64,000 nt of DNA from Herbinix sp. (GCA_029238935.1 JAQZBN010000004.1:117719-181718), one strand, 5' to 3'; shown: positions 36,327 to 44,769, numbered from the stretch's first letter. Notes: generated by a model not told the origin, from the sequence alone. Numbers and translations: made by a program.

Positions 36327-37151
36327 TTGAAAAATTTCTATATTCTTACGGATGCAATAAACTATATAGAGGATAATCTTTGTAATAAATTTACCTTAGA
36401 TGACATAGCAGATTCCTGTTATTCCTCTCTCTCTGGTTTAAAAAAGCTGTTTGCTTATACCTTTCATATTGGACTAAAGGAATATATATCAAAACGAAGG
36501 ATGACACATGCAGCTCATGATTTATTGAATACAGATTTAACTATTACAGAAATTGCGATGAAATACCAATACAATTCTCCGGAGGTATTTACCAGAGCAT
36601 TTTCAAAAGTATGGGGAAGCTCACCCTCTGCCTTCAAAACTCAGTGGAAATTTACACAAATATTCCCACGAATTTTATTTGAATATGATGGAGGTACCAT
36701 AATGAGTAGAAAAAAAGTTGATCTATCCGAATTATATGATTTATTATCAAGTCGTACCAATTGCTATGTCCTATGCTTTGATATCACAGGATTAATGCCA
36801 ATCAATGAAAATTTTGGTCACGAAGCCGGTGACAAAGCGATTCTGGAATGCTTAAGAAGAATTGATTCCAACTCCGATGACGGTTGCATCTTATTCCGTA
36901 TCGGCGGAGATGAATTTGTCTTGGTTACTGATACTGACGACGTCTCAAAAGCCCAAGAAATAGCAGAGAAAGTTCTTTCTTATAATGGAGCGACGATTAC
37001 TTACCATGATACCGAAATTCCTCTCTCCATGTGGGTTGGTACCGTTCGGATGACTGGGAAGAATGTTAGATACAAAGAGCTCTATTCTAATTTATCCCTT
37101 GCGATCGATGAAGCAAAACTATGTCCTAATGTTTTTTATGTAAGGGAGTAA
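36327..37151 (+). CDS. AraC-type HTH fused to GGDEF domain
   Basis: Residues 1-100 are an AraC DNA-binding domain (FTLDDIADSCYSSLSGLKKL, then LTITEIAMKYQYNSPEVFTR and GSSPSAFKTQW). Residues 130-275 are a GGDEF domain with LCFDITGLMPINENFGHEAG and FRIGGDEFVLV (about residue 193). The catalytic GGDEF is kept, but there is no RxxD site at the right distance. It could be a transcription factor controlled by GTP or cyclic di-GMP, or a DNA-bound cyclase. The start is uncertain: a TTG at 36327 has AGGTGA 8 bases upstream and gives MKNFYILTDAINY, while GTG at 36318 or ATG at 36321 overlap the ribosome site. Confidence 0.85.
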   Translation: MKNFYILTDAINYIEDNLCNKFTLDDIADSCYSSLSGLKKLFAYTFHIGLKEYISKRRMTHAAHDLLNTDLTITEIAMKYQYNSPEVFTRAFSKVWGSSPSAFKTQWKFTQIFPRILFEYDGGTIMSRKKVDLSELYDLLSSRTNCYVLCFDITGLMPINENFGHEAGDKAILECLRRIDSNSDDGCILFRIGGDEFVLVTDTDDVSKAQEIAEKVLSYNGATITYHDTEIPLSMWVGTVRMTGKNVRYKELYSNLSLAIDEAKLCPNVFYVRE

Positions 37152-37291
37152 TAAAGGCAACTTTCTCTGTCTGGTTCCCCTATATAGCATATAGTAATGA
37201 ATAAGATAATTAAACAGTTTCAGCATAATAAATTTCTGATATCCTTATCGCTTCCTCATTAAGGAAGAATGTTAATTCTATTATAATATGG
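37152..37291. other. Intergenic sequence before a terminator
   Basis: No gene seen between the AraC-GGDEF stop and the terminator at 37292. Confidence 0.5.
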
Positions 37292-37346
37292 TGCATCTCC
37301 AATTGTTAGGTTTAATATCACTTGCATTTGGAGATGTATTTTTTTT
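37292..37346 (+). terminator. Terminator after the GGDEF genes
   Basis: TGCATCTCCAA pairs with TTGGAGATGTA with one wobble around a 25-base loop, followed by eight T. Confidence 0.85.
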
Positions 37347-37499
37347 CTAGCCATTTATTCATTGAGAGACTCAATACCCACAACATTCATTTTATCTTTA
37401 AAAGTTTATATACGAGAAACCTCCTATTATAAGCTTAATACACTTATTCTTATTTCAAATCGATGTCGAAATAAGTCTAATTAATTTATAAAAATCGAA

Positions 37500-37558
37500 T
37501 TGACAATATCAAAATTATGTAATATATTACATATAAATAAAGTAATATATTACATAAT
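37500..37558 (+). promoter_or_regulatory. marR promoter with two nested MarR operators
   Basis: -35 TTGACA at 37500-37505 and -10 TATATT at 37523-37528, 17 bp apart. ATTATGTAATATATTAC at 37514-37530 is an exact inverted copy of GTAATATATTACATAAT at 37542-37558, and each arm contains its own palindrome (TATGTAATATATTACATA at 37516-37533 is perfect over 18 bp). The first site covers the -10, so the MarR protein probably represses its own operon. Confidence 0.88.
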
Positions 37559-37575
37559 TTACTTGGAGGAATAGA

Positions 37576-38034
37576 ATGAAATTACCGGATTACGATAATG
37601 AACATTTAATCTTTGGACTCTTATTCATGTTATCCAACCAGTTGCAGGTGATTGGTGATTCATTTTTTGATGAAATAACTACGAAGCAGTGGTTTGTACT
37701 AGGAATGTTGGGAACGATGGCAGGTTACGAACCTACCTTGAATGAATTGTCCGATGCTGTGGGTAGTTCTCACCAGAACGTAAAACAGCTGATCCTTAAG
37801 CTAGAGCAAAAGGGATTTGTAGAGCTTAGAAAAGATGAGGCTGACAGCCGACGTTTACGAATTAAAATGACACCAAAATGTAATGAGTTTAATTTAAATT
37901 ACGCACAAAGAAGCGAGGAATTTTTACATCGGATGTTCACTGACTTGAAGGGTCAAGATTTAGTAACAACACTACACACCTTATTAACCTTAAAAAAAAA
38001 TCTAGAAGGGATGGAACGAGATTATGTTAAATAA
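37576..38034 (+). CDS. MarR-family transcriptional regulator
   Basis: A 152-residue winged-helix protein: ITTKQWFVLGMLGTMAGYEP, PTLNELSDAVGSSHQNVKQL recognition helices, then the wing KGFVELRKDEADSRRLRIKM with the DxRxxR motif of MarR proteins. These usually respond to phenolics, oxidants or metals. It sits 17 bp after two palindromic operators and overlaps the next gene by 11 bp, so it likely controls the flavodoxin gene. Ribosome site TTGGAGGA. Confidence 0.93.
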   Translation: MKLPDYDNEHLIFGLLFMLSNQLQVIGDSFFDEITTKQWFVLGMLGTMAGYEPTLNELSDAVGSSHQNVKQLILKLEQKGFVELRKDEADSRRLRIKMTPKCNEFNLNYAQRSEEFLHRMFTDLKGQDLVTTLHTLLTLKKNLEGMERDYVK

Positions 38035-38557
38035 TAAAAAAACAATTGTTATATATAGCTCAAAATCAGGATTTACCAAAAAATATGCCCAGTGGCTTGT
38101 GGAGGAACTACATTGCGATTTGAAAGAAGCATCCTCTGTTTCTGCCAGTGACTTAGATGCTTATGATACCATCATCTATGGCGGAGGCCTTTATGCCATT
38201 GGTTTAAATGGTGTCAAATTGATTACGAAGAATTTTGACCTCCTGAAAGGAAAAAAACTAGTTGTATATGCGGTAGGTGCAACTCCAGTAAGAGAAGAAA
38301 CAACAGAAGAGGTGCGAAAAGCTAACATCCCCACTGAACAGTTGGATCATATTGCATTCTTTTATCTCAGAGGCGGATTTGACTACAGCAAATTAACACT
38401 CATCGATAAATTTTTGATGAGCTTATTAAAGATTAAGCTTAAGAAAGCAAAAGATCCTACCACTGATCAGAAGGGGATGCTGGCCAGCTATGATCATCCT
38501 ATGGACTTTACAAAGAAAAAGTATATTGAACCATTATTACAATATATATCCAAATAA
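38024..38557 (+). CDS. Flavodoxin-domain protein
   Basis: The FMN phosphate loop is IVIYSSKSGFTKKYAQWL (residues 8-25), followed by DTIIYGGGLYAIGLNG and LVVYAVGATPVREETTEE, as in the flavodoxin_5/HemG-like group. Length 177. It overlaps marR by 11 bp, so the two are coupled. Electron carrier or quinone/porphyrinogen-type reductase are both possible; no heme genes are near. Shared FMN use with the next gene suggests a small redox unit. Confidence 0.88.
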   Translation: MLNNKKTIVIYSSKSGFTKKYAQWLVEELHCDLKEASSVSASDLDAYDTIIYGGGLYAIGLNGVKLITKNFDLLKGKKLVVYAVGATPVREETTEEVRKANIPTEQLDHIAFFYLRGGFDYSKLTLIDKFLMSLLKIKLKKAKDPTTDQKGMLASYDHPMDFTKKKYIEPLLQYISK

Positions 38558-38669
38558 TGTTATTACTATAGTATTGGTCATAAATTACAATGAAATCCTA
38601 TTTATAATACGATGTAACAAGTTGATCTAATTATTATTCACCCCAAATGGGGTAGAACGGAGTTTTATA

Positions 38670-39068
38670 ATGAAACGAATATGGAAAGGCTGCCTTATTG
38701 CAGTCATATTATTTATTGTACTTATGGTTGCTATTTTTCTAATCATCACCAAAACGACTTCTAAGAAGATGGATACCTATGATGCTTTTAACTACGCAGG
38801 TCTTGATCTTGCTAGTATTGAGGATGGTGTATATACCGGTAGTGAAGATGCGGGCATTGTAAAGGCTACCGTTGAGGTAACTGTTGAGAATCACATAATC
38901 ACGAAGATAGCAATACTTAAGCATGACAACGGAAAAGGGAAACCAGCGGAGGTTATAACAGAGGATATTATTCAGAGTAACAGTCTTGACGTCGATGCCA
39001 TAAGCGGGGCAACCTTCTCTAGTAATGTAATTAAAATGGCTGTATATAATGCTTTGACTAAGAAATAG
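38670..39068 (+). CDS. Membrane-anchored FMN-binding protein (FMN_bind)
   Basis: One N-terminal membrane helix (CLIAVILFIVLMVAIFLII) is followed by an extracellular FMN_bind domain: LASIEDGVYTGSEDAGIVKA, ITKIAILKHDNGKGKPAEVI and DVDAISGATFSSNVIKMAV. The Thr in SGATFSS is the family position that carries covalently linked FMN after attachment by an ApbE transferase (none in view). Length 132. It lies 112 bp after the flavodoxin gene, with CGGAG as ribosome site; a short CCCC/GGGG hairpin precedes it. Possibly an extracytoplasmic electron-transfer carrier. Confidence 0.9.
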   Translation: MKRIWKGCLIAVILFIVLMVAIFLIITKTTSKKMDTYDAFNYAGLDLASIEDGVYTGSEDAGIVKATVEVTVENHIITKIAILKHDNGKGKPAEVITEDIIQSNSLDVDAISGATFSSNVIKMAVYNALTKK

Positions 39069-39114
39069 ATACAAATTATAATACAGTTATAACCTTCTTA
39101 ATATTACTATATAA

Positions 39115-39145
39115 ATCAAAAGAGGACTGATCGTCCTCTTTTGAT
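39115..39145 (+). terminator. Bidirectional terminator
   Basis: ATCAAAAGAGGAC pairs with GTCCTCTTTTGAT around TGATC. It separates the FMN-binding gene from the convergent anti-sigma gene. Confidence 0.88.
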
Positions 39146-39169
39146 CAAAGCCCTCTATTCTCTGAAAAT

Positions 39170-40291
39170 CTATTTTGTATTATCTGTGTTATTCATATCA
39201 AACTTTTCATCATGAAATACAATTGCCGTAATCTTCTCCACCAAAACCGGTTTGTCAAACATAATATACGAATGACAATATACCATTCCCTCTTCACTTA
39301 ATACACCATTTTTATCCGCTCTTCCTCCCAGGGCCGAGTGGCTAAAAGCATTATTATCAAGTATAGTATCTTCATTAAAATACAACGTCAACTTATCATT
39401 CAATTCATCCAGTTGGCTGACTATGTTACCAATGTCTGAATCTTCTGGAAGTATGCCTTCTAGTTCTATACTACATGAAAATGGTGTGATGGCAATCTGT
39501 TTCATGGTAAAGCTATGATTATCTAGTATGACTTCTTTATTATAATTGAAGGATTTTGTATAATCGGCTATTGAATCAAAACTGATTACGACATTCCAAT
39601 GATTATCATATAATACATCAAACCCTTTCTCCTTAGAAAAGTAGCCAAATTTATTTAATTCTATCGTAAATTGATTACCAGTAATTGTTTCTTTTCTTGC
39701 TACTGTATATAAGATATCAAATTGATTTGGCTGTAGATCCACCTCTTCTAGGGAGTAGTAATATCGATAGCTGGCATTTTCGTAATCTTCAAATAAACTC
39801 CCTCCGGTATTATCGTTAAAGCAATAGTTACCTTGGGGAAGAACACCGTTATTTAATAATACGGTATCTAATTCCTTTGCAGTAACTCTTAACATTACCG
39901 ATGCAACGTTACCGGTGGCAACTGCACCAAGAACCTCAATTGCTATCTCATTCGTATCCACTACAATACCGATCGTACTGGATGAAATCTCTTTATACTC
40001 TTCCAGACCCATATATACTTGATCTTCTGCATTCTGAGAGTTCTCTTTGGTGTAAAACATATGAAAGAAATCACCGCCTGTCATCGTATTCGCAAATACT
40101 GTGACTCCGCCTGCAAGAATAATAATCAGACAAGCTAACGCAAAGCGCATTCTTTTTGTTAGAACCTTTGCTATAACTATTCTTTTCTCCTCTTCTATCT
40201 TTTGTATCTTATCTTTGATCACTTGTAAATTATCGGGGGTTGCCTCTTTTAAAGTATCATTTATTTGTGAGAGTATATTATGCTCGTTCAT
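39170..40291 (-). CDS. DUF4179-type membrane anti-sigma factor
   Basis: An N-terminal cytoplasmic region of about 48 residues precedes one membrane helix (MRFALACLIIILAGGVTVFA) and a 300-residue outside domain of beta type, the DUF4179 layout. Such proteins bind an ECF sigma factor and release it upon a surface signal. It overlaps the sigma gene at 40278-40808 by 14 bp and is its likely partner. A second pair of the same kind lies at 45.8-47.5 kb, and a broken tail of this gene type at 47583-47730. The signal is unknown. Confidence 0.85.
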   Translation of the reverse strand: MNEHNILSQINDTLKEATPDNLQVIKDKIQKIEEEKRIVIAKVLTKRMRFALACLIIILAGGVTVFANTMTGGDFFHMFYTKENSQNAEDQVYMGLEEYKEISSSTIGIVVDTNEIAIEVLGAVATGNVASVMLRVTAKELDTVLLNNGVLPQGNYCFNDNTGGSLFEDYENASYRYYYSLEEVDLQPNQFDILYTVARKETITGNQFTIELNKFGYFSKEKGFDVLYDNHWNVVISFDSIADYTKSFNYNKEVILDNHSFTMKQIAITPFSCSIELEGILPEDSDIGNIVSQLDELNDKLTLYFNEDTILDNNAFSHSALGGRADKNGVLSEEGMVYCHSYIMFDKPVLVEKITAIVFHDEKFDMNNTDNTK

Positions 40292-40808
40292 ACTTTCCCT
40301 CTCTTTCTATGGCAGATAGTTTATTAATTGCATTACTATATTTCCAGCGTACGGTCGCATAGGGCTTTTTTATAATGCTTGCTATCTCTTTATGGGAAAA
40401 GCCTACACTGTAGAGCACAACAATCTCACGCTCCTCCTTTTTCAACGCTGACAAAAGTTGATTTAGCTCCTGTATTTGTATTATTTTTGTAACCTCATCC
40501 TCTGATGGAACTTCTGTACTCAGCTCTACAAACCGTTTATTCTCCTTAAGTTTTGTCAGTGCAAGATTTCTAGCTATTTTCATTGTCCATGCTCTTGTAT
40601 TGGTTCCGTGATGATAGAGAGACGCTTTATCCCACACTTTTATAAACGTATTTTGCATTACATCCTCCGCTTCATAAGGTGATTTTGTAATGACATATGC
40701 CAATCCATAGACTGCTTTTCTCATTTCCATATAAAACTCTTCAAAGGCTTCCATATTCTTATTTGCAATTTGCCCCATCAGATAATCCATATCCTCACTA
40801 TTAAGCAA
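40278..40808 (-). CDS. ECF-type sigma-70 factor
   Basis: Region 2 (FEEFYMEMRKAVYGLAYVIT ... YEAEDVMQNTFIKVW) and region 4 (LKKEEREIVVLYSVGFSHKE, IASIIKKPYATVRWKYSNAI) are complete, 176 residues. There is no region 3, as in extracytoplasmic-function factors. It is co-transcribed with the overlapping anti-sigma gene. No target promoter could be fixed by eye. Confidence 0.93.
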   Translation of the reverse strand: MLNSEDMDYLMGQIANKNMEAFEEFYMEMRKAVYGLAYVITKSPYEAEDVMQNTFIKVWDKASLYHHGTNTRAWTMKIARNLALTKLKENKRFVELSTEVPSEDEVTKIIQIQELNQLLSALKKEEREIVVLYSVGFSHKEIASIIKKPYATVRWKYSNAINKLSAIEREGKYERA

Positions 40809-41020
40809 TATCCCACCTCCGTTTTAAATATTTACAATAATATAACATCTGAATACAGCGAAATGTTTGAAGTAATTTTTATTTATCATAACATAATTTA
40901 CACGAATAAAGTTATTTCATTGAAATAGCGCAGGAATATACTATCAATTCCTTTGCTCCTTATGATCTAGTGTACTTATTTTGATTTCTATGGAAATCAA
41001 AATTGAAGATATAAGCGAAT
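40809..41020. other. Upstream region of the sigma gene with a long hairpin
   Basis: An exact 11-bp stem ATTTTGATTTC/GAAATCAAAAT with loop TATG lies at 40978-41003. Otherwise AT-rich with no gene. Confidence 0.55.
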
Positions 41021-41021
41021 C

Positions 41022-41053
41022 AAAAAAGGACTGTCGCCAGCCCTTCGTAACTT
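41022..41053 (-). terminator. Terminator-like hairpin of a dispersed family
   Basis: AAGGACTG and CAGCCCTT pair around TCGC with one mismatch, A run on the left giving Ts on the minus strand. Related hairpins are at 42954, 50086 and 51651. Confidence 0.65.
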
Positions 41054-41110
41054 TTTCTTATAATTGATCGTCAAATCATATTTTAACTTGTGTTCGGAAA
41101 CAATCACTAC

Positions 41111-41347
41111 TCAGTCACTACTTCCTATTACAAATAAATTCACGTTATTACCAAGATCAATTCCATACCAGAAGTTATTATCATTGGTATGAATGGTTTG
41201 ATACCAAGCATTCTCGATCGTACTTTCCTTCAAACGATTGTAATCAAAGCCGACTACTCCAAATCCCACGACTGAGATAAATGTACCTGTCATGATTAAT
41301 ACGAGGCTTAACAGTATGCATTTCTTCTTAAGATGATGAATCTTCAA
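41111..41347 (-). CDS. Small membrane protein, possibly a truncated DUF4097-type N-terminus
   Basis: These 78 residues have one membrane helix or signal anchor (CILLSLVLIMTGTFISVVGF), then GFGVVGFDYNRLKESTIENA. That start resembles membrane proteins of the DUF4097 kind, which continue with a long beta domain missing here. It could be a stub or a genuine small protein. No strong ribosome site is seen. It has a terminator-like hairpin downstream at 41022. Confidence 0.5.
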   Translation of the reverse strand: MKIHHLKKKCILLSLVLIMTGTFISVVGFGVVGFDYNRLKESTIENAWYQTIHTNDNNFWYGIDLGNNVNLFVIGSSD

Positions 41348-41392
41348 TACACTAGTCTTTTATTATATGTTCTTCACTTACGAGCGAATCAA

Positions 41393-41438
41393 AAGAGCTG
41401 GCGCTCAACACCCTTTCGTTAGTTGCACATCAGCTCTT
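41393..41438 (-). terminator. Terminator of the ferredoxin operon
   Basis: AAGAGCTG pairs with CAGCTCTT around a 30-base loop; the minus strand then reads TTTTGATTCG. Confidence 0.65.
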
Positions 41439-41505
41439 ATTGTAATTTAGTATTTTATTTGTAATTTAGATTCTATTTCTAACTTAACTATTATAAAACC
41501 ATGCT

Positions 41506-41679
41506 TCAACGAGAAATACATTTGATAGGGCATGCAAGCTGGCAAGCACCGCAGTCAACACATGCAGAATCCATTATCATTCTTTTCCTGTCATCTCCTT
41601 TTGTGATGCATCCAATAATGCACACTCTTTCGCACACTCCACAACCAGCGCACTTTGTTTGATCGATTTTTCTAGGCAT
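41506..41679 (-). CDS. Ferredoxin with two [4Fe-4S] clusters
   Basis: A 57-residue frame starting MPRKIDQTKCAGCGVCERVC with a second motif CVDCGACQLACPIKC. Both sets show CxxCxxCxxxC spacing (C10, C13, C16, C20 and C40, C43, C46, C50), so it should hold two [4Fe-4S] clusters and carry electrons. GGAGAAAACT precedes the ATG. It lies 25 bp downstream of the FMN-type protein gene, likely one operon, with a terminator after it. Confidence 0.9.
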   Translation of the reverse strand: MPRKIDQTKCAGCGVCERVCIIGCITKGDDRKRMIMDSACVDCGACQLACPIKCISR

Positions 41680-41704
41680 AGTTTTCTCCTTAATTTATAA
41701 GCTA

Positions 41705-42076
41705 CTATAAAGTCTGTTTACATGAGGTAGCTGTTATCTCTAGAACCCTTGTAAGGAATGGGTATTTCTCGCTCATCATGTCAAAGTACTCTCCCTCTTT
41801 TAAGAATGTTGCAGTACCTTCAATTAAAAATCCTGTTCCCATGTATTTGTATCCCATTACCTCTTTGCTTCCTAATGTTACTATAACTTTAGGGTTAACC
41901 TTAACATTTTCTTCCGTTTTGATCATTGCTGCTGCAGGAATTAAAATCTTATTACCCTCAACAATAACTAAATAACTATTCCATGTATTCGCAACATGAG
42001 CTTCATTATTTGAACATGTTACAATAGATACTACTCCTTCGTGTGCTATTACTTCATAAAATTTTTCTATAAACAT
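41705..42076 (-). CDS. Pyridoxamine 5'-phosphate oxidase-like FMN-binding protein
   Basis: A 123-residue split-barrel protein: EKFYEVIAHEGVVSIVTCSN at the start, then VANTWNSYLVIVEGNKILIP and KVIVTLGSKEVMGYKYMGTG, as in the small FMN-binding relatives of PNPOx. It probably binds FMN as a dimer and may work with the ferredoxin next to it. Ribosome site AAGGAGG. Transcribed away from an Rrf2 regulator that probably controls it. Confidence 0.88.
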   Translation of the reverse strand: MFIEKFYEVIAHEGVVSIVTCSNNEAHVANTWNSYLVIVEGNKILIPAAAMIKTEENVKVNPKVIVTLGSKEVMGYKYMGTGFLIEGTATFLKEGEYFDMMSEKYPFLTRVLEITATSCKQTL

Positions 42077-42113
42077 TTTATATTCCTCCTTGTATTGTGG
42101 ATATACATTATCG

Positions 42114-42164
42114 TCGACAACATCTGTCGTTAATTATATTATCGCTCTTTCAGTCGTTTGTCAA
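42114..42164 (-). promoter_or_regulatory. Promoter and operator of the FMN-protein/ferredoxin operon
   Basis: On the minus strand TTGACA (42159-42164), 17 bp spacer, TAATAT (42136-42141). Downstream of the -10, CGACA-GATGT-TGTCG (42115-42129) forms an inverted repeat suited to binding a dimeric repressor such as the divergent Rrf2 protein. Confidence 0.75.
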
Positions 42165-42271
42165 TCAATTATTTATAAAGATTTTATTTGGGCATCATGA
42201 GTATCTTGAAAGAGTATGCATAATAGGCTATGATAACTATAGTTTTATTTATTATAAAGGAGTATAAACAG

Positions 42272-42775
42272 ATGAAATTTTCAGTTGGAGTAGAATATGC
42301 ATTGCATTGCTTATTATATATGGTTAATACAGAAGAAGGAAAATCTGTAGGAATACGGGATTTAGCTACATTTCAAGGTATCTCGGAAACTTATTTATCA
42401 AAGGTATATGCGAAATTAAGTAAGTCAGGAATTATAAAATCGATGCCCGGTGTGAAAGGTGGTTATGCTTTAGCTCGTTGTGCAGAAGATATTACCTTCT
42501 GGGATGTCGTTGAAGCAGTGGAGGGGAGCGAACCATTCTTTCAATGTGCAGAAATAAGACAGAACAATATCTTATTGGACAAAAACAACTTACCAGAAAC
42601 CCATACCAAACACCCTTGTCTAATCAAAGTTGTTATGCTGGAAGCGGAAAATGAGATGAGAAAGTATTTAAAAAACAAGACTTTAGCATGGTTATATCAA
42701 GAGGTTTACAATAAAATACTGCCAAAAGATATGGAAAAAGAAACAATTGAATGGTTTAAGAATACGCGAAATTAG
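42272..42775 (+). CDS. Rrf2-family transcriptional regulator
   Basis: Winged helix of the Rrf2 type: MKFSVGVEYALHCLLYMVNT, IRDLATFQGISETYLSKVYA and KSMPGVKGGYALARCAEDIT. Cys are at 13, 70, 92 and 116, not the tight three-Cys set of IscR or NsrR, so an Fe-S cluster is uncertain. The longer frame from 42230 is less likely because AAAGGAGTATAAACAG directly precedes the ATG at 42272. Length 167. It faces away from the FMN-protein/ferredoxin operon. A broken copy of residues about 33-65 is at 45487-45595. Confidence 0.92.
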   Translation: MKFSVGVEYALHCLLYMVNTEEGKSVGIRDLATFQGISETYLSKVYAKLSKSGIIKSMPGVKGGYALARCAEDITFWDVVEAVEGSEPFFQCAEIRQNNILLDKNNLPETHTKHPCLIKVVMLEAENEMRKYLKNKTLAWLYQEVYNKILPKDMEKETIEWFKNTRN

Positions 42776-42799
42776 CATACAGACTTAGAAAACTCGAAG

Positions 42800-42975
42800 A
42801 TCTCGTTTTATCTGATCCTATCAGCCTTTATCCTTTCCAAGAATGAAGGCTTTTAATAATTTTCAACTTTTTTCCCATATCTAGTTCCATCGGTAAAATA
42901 CCGATTTGAGTTATAAGCGGATAATAAAGATTGCTAAAAGTCAAGTCAGAAAAAGGACTGTTGCCAGTCCTCTGA
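42800..42975. repeat. Dispersed noncoding repeat, copy A
   Basis: This stretch is similar along its length to 49958-50112. Both run ATCAGCCTTTATCCTT, then GAAGGCTTTT, TCTGGTTCCATC-like sequence, a GAGTT(G/A) word and an AAAGGACTG-type hairpin. It carries two terminator-like hairpins: AGCCTT/AAGGCT (about 42829-42855) and AGGACTG/CAGTCCT (42954-42971). Confidence 0.75.
42954..42971 (-). terminator. Terminator-like hairpin
   Basis: AGGACTG pairs with CAGTCCT around TTGC, with an A run on the left that reads as T on the minus strand. It is 150 bp beyond the stop of the M56-NlpC gene. Confidence 0.7.
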
Positions 42976-43121
42976 TCCTTAAGACATCCTGTCACAGTAT
43001 TATAATAGGTTATACCGGTAATGTGTGTCTAATAATTTAATAAAAATGTTATCGTCAAAATAATTATTATAGTTACTTATTGATTGGTAAAATTGTAGTG
43101 TGTAATTATTTATACATGATA

Positions 43122-44768
43122 CTAATCTGTAATTATTCTGCCTGCACTTAATGGTTTACGATAGTCAATATCTTGAATTGTAACACCGTCCCGTGCATTC
43201 TTTGCATGGATAATCATATCCTCTCCAATGTATATACCTACATGATTTACTTCATCATTTTCTGAACTTGCATAGAAGATCAAATCACCTTTCTGAAGAC
43301 TGTCCATGGAAACCTCTTCACATGTACTAGCCTGTTCCCTTGACGTCCTAGGAATGTCATACCCAACTTTTTTATATATTGCCTGAGTAAATCCGCTAGA
43401 GTCAACACCAATACTGATATCATTACCTCCCCATAAATATGGTGCACCTTCCGCTTGTATTGCGTATTCAACTACTGTTTCACCTAGTGAGGCAGCAGTT
43501 GGAGCTGCTTCTGAATCCGAATTCATCACTTCCATATCCTTTTCATTGGTTCCATTATCAGCCGGATCACTAACATCCGTAGGAGAAGTCGATGCATTAT
43601 CTGCTATGGCATCACCCATTTCTTCTGATTGCATTAACGGCTCTTCCATTGCAGTGTTATCAATGGATGCCCGCACGTCTGTATGAGTGATTGTCGATAC
43701 AATTACAGTCGTAAATACAATACATAGCAACAGTACAACAAGTACTTTTCCCGAATGTTTTTTTCTTTGATCATCCATGATCGAATGTAGTCTATATTTC
43801 ATATTATCTTTACCTCCTATCATATTGATTGTATTAGTTTTAACTTTTTTAACAGCAGTATATTTTAATAAAAGCTTACTGTAATTTATGCAATCCGACC
43901 TAGTAGAATTAGAAATAACAAGTTCATCGCAGGAAACTTCACACCAGTGCTCCAAATGTCTAGATAATACATAACAAAATGGATTATACCAGTTAAGCGC
44001 TATAACTATCAGCCGAACTAGTTTCATCAGTGAATCTCTTCTTCGAATATGGATGAGCTCATGCTTCAATATAAAATAAAAATCTTTATTCGCGTATGAT
44101 TCCTCTGGAAATAATATGATAGGCTTAAAAATACCAATCGTCATAGGGCTTGTAATGATAGGACATTGATAAAAAATAATTTTACAATACTGTGATCGCT
44201 CTTTTCTATCATTAAAATGTAATTCCTGAATACACAGGTTGTAATCCTCTTTTAAGTCCTCCTGGCTTATAGGCACCATAAACCTATTTATCCGCTTGCG
44301 GTATTTATTATACTGAATACCTTTTACAATCAACACGAAGATCGCTCCTAGGATCCAAAGTTGTGACAATAATACGATATCAACAATTTCTGCTGATAGT
44401 ATAAACTTTAGAAAATGAGTCAAGATTTCTTTTGAACTATGATTACTGTTCCTCGTACCTAGGGTAAACTGTTTTTGTGATAGTGTATCTTTTTTTACGG
44501 TATTGTAGAATTCATTACTATCTTGTATACCAATGTCATCGGAAGCATTATTTACAGCAGATATCTGCGGTGAACTAATATAAAATAAAGCTTTCGCGTT
44601 GTCAAAACGCATTGGTATCAATAAACCGATTAACAGTACTATCCAAAGACGGTATAGACAAGCGGCAGAAAAATATCTTTTTAAAAATGGCTCCAGCAGA
44701 AACAGTAATAAGATAAATAATGCAATATTAAGAGAATTTGTAAAACAAAAAATGAATATAGCTACCAT
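43122..44768 (-). CDS. BlaR1/MecR1-type M56 membrane protease fused to an NlpC/P60-like domain with catalytic Cys replaced
   Basis: Residues 1-150 give about four membrane helices. The M56 zinc-protease site is KHELIHIRRRD (HELIH at 236-240), with CEVSCDELV further on. A last membrane helix (VLVVLLLCIVFTTVIVSTI, about 335-355) leads outside, through an acidic Ser/Thr/Pro linker, to an NlpC/P60 fold (about 430-548). Known BlaR1 proteins carry a penicillin-binding sensor there instead. The usual GVDCSGF reads GVDSSGFTQ: S457 (TCT, 43398-43400) replaces the nucleophile, while the His in NHVGIYIG is kept. I infer a binding rather than cutting domain that senses wall peptide. It begins 1 bp after blaI. 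Confidence 0.88.
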   Translation of the reverse strand: MVAIFIFCFTNSLNIALFILLLFLLEPFLKRYFSAACLYRLWIVLLIGLLIPMRFDNAKALFYISSPQISAVNNASDDIGIQDSNEFYNTVKKDTLSQKQFTLGTRNSNHSSKEILTHFLKFILSAEIVDIVLLSQLWILGAIFVLIVKGIQYNKYRKRINRFMVPISQEDLKEDYNLCIQELHFNDRKERSQYCKIIFYQCPIITSPMTIGIFKPIILFPEESYANKDFYFILKHELIHIRRRDSLMKLVRLIVIALNWYNPFCYVLSRHLEHWCEVSCDELVISNSTRSDCINYSKLLLKYTAVKKVKTNTINMIGGKDNMKYRLHSIMDDQRKKHSGKVLVVLLLCIVFTTVIVSTITHTDVRASIDNTAMEEPLMQSEEMGDAIADNASTSPTDVSDPADNGTNEKDMEVMNSDSEAAPTAASLGETVVEYAIQAEGAPYLWGGNDISIGVDSSGFTQAIYKKVGYDIPRTSREQASTCEEVSMDSLQKGDLIFYASSENDEVNHVGIYIGEDMIIHAKNARDGVTIQDIDYRKPLSAGRIITD

Positions 44769-44769
44769 A

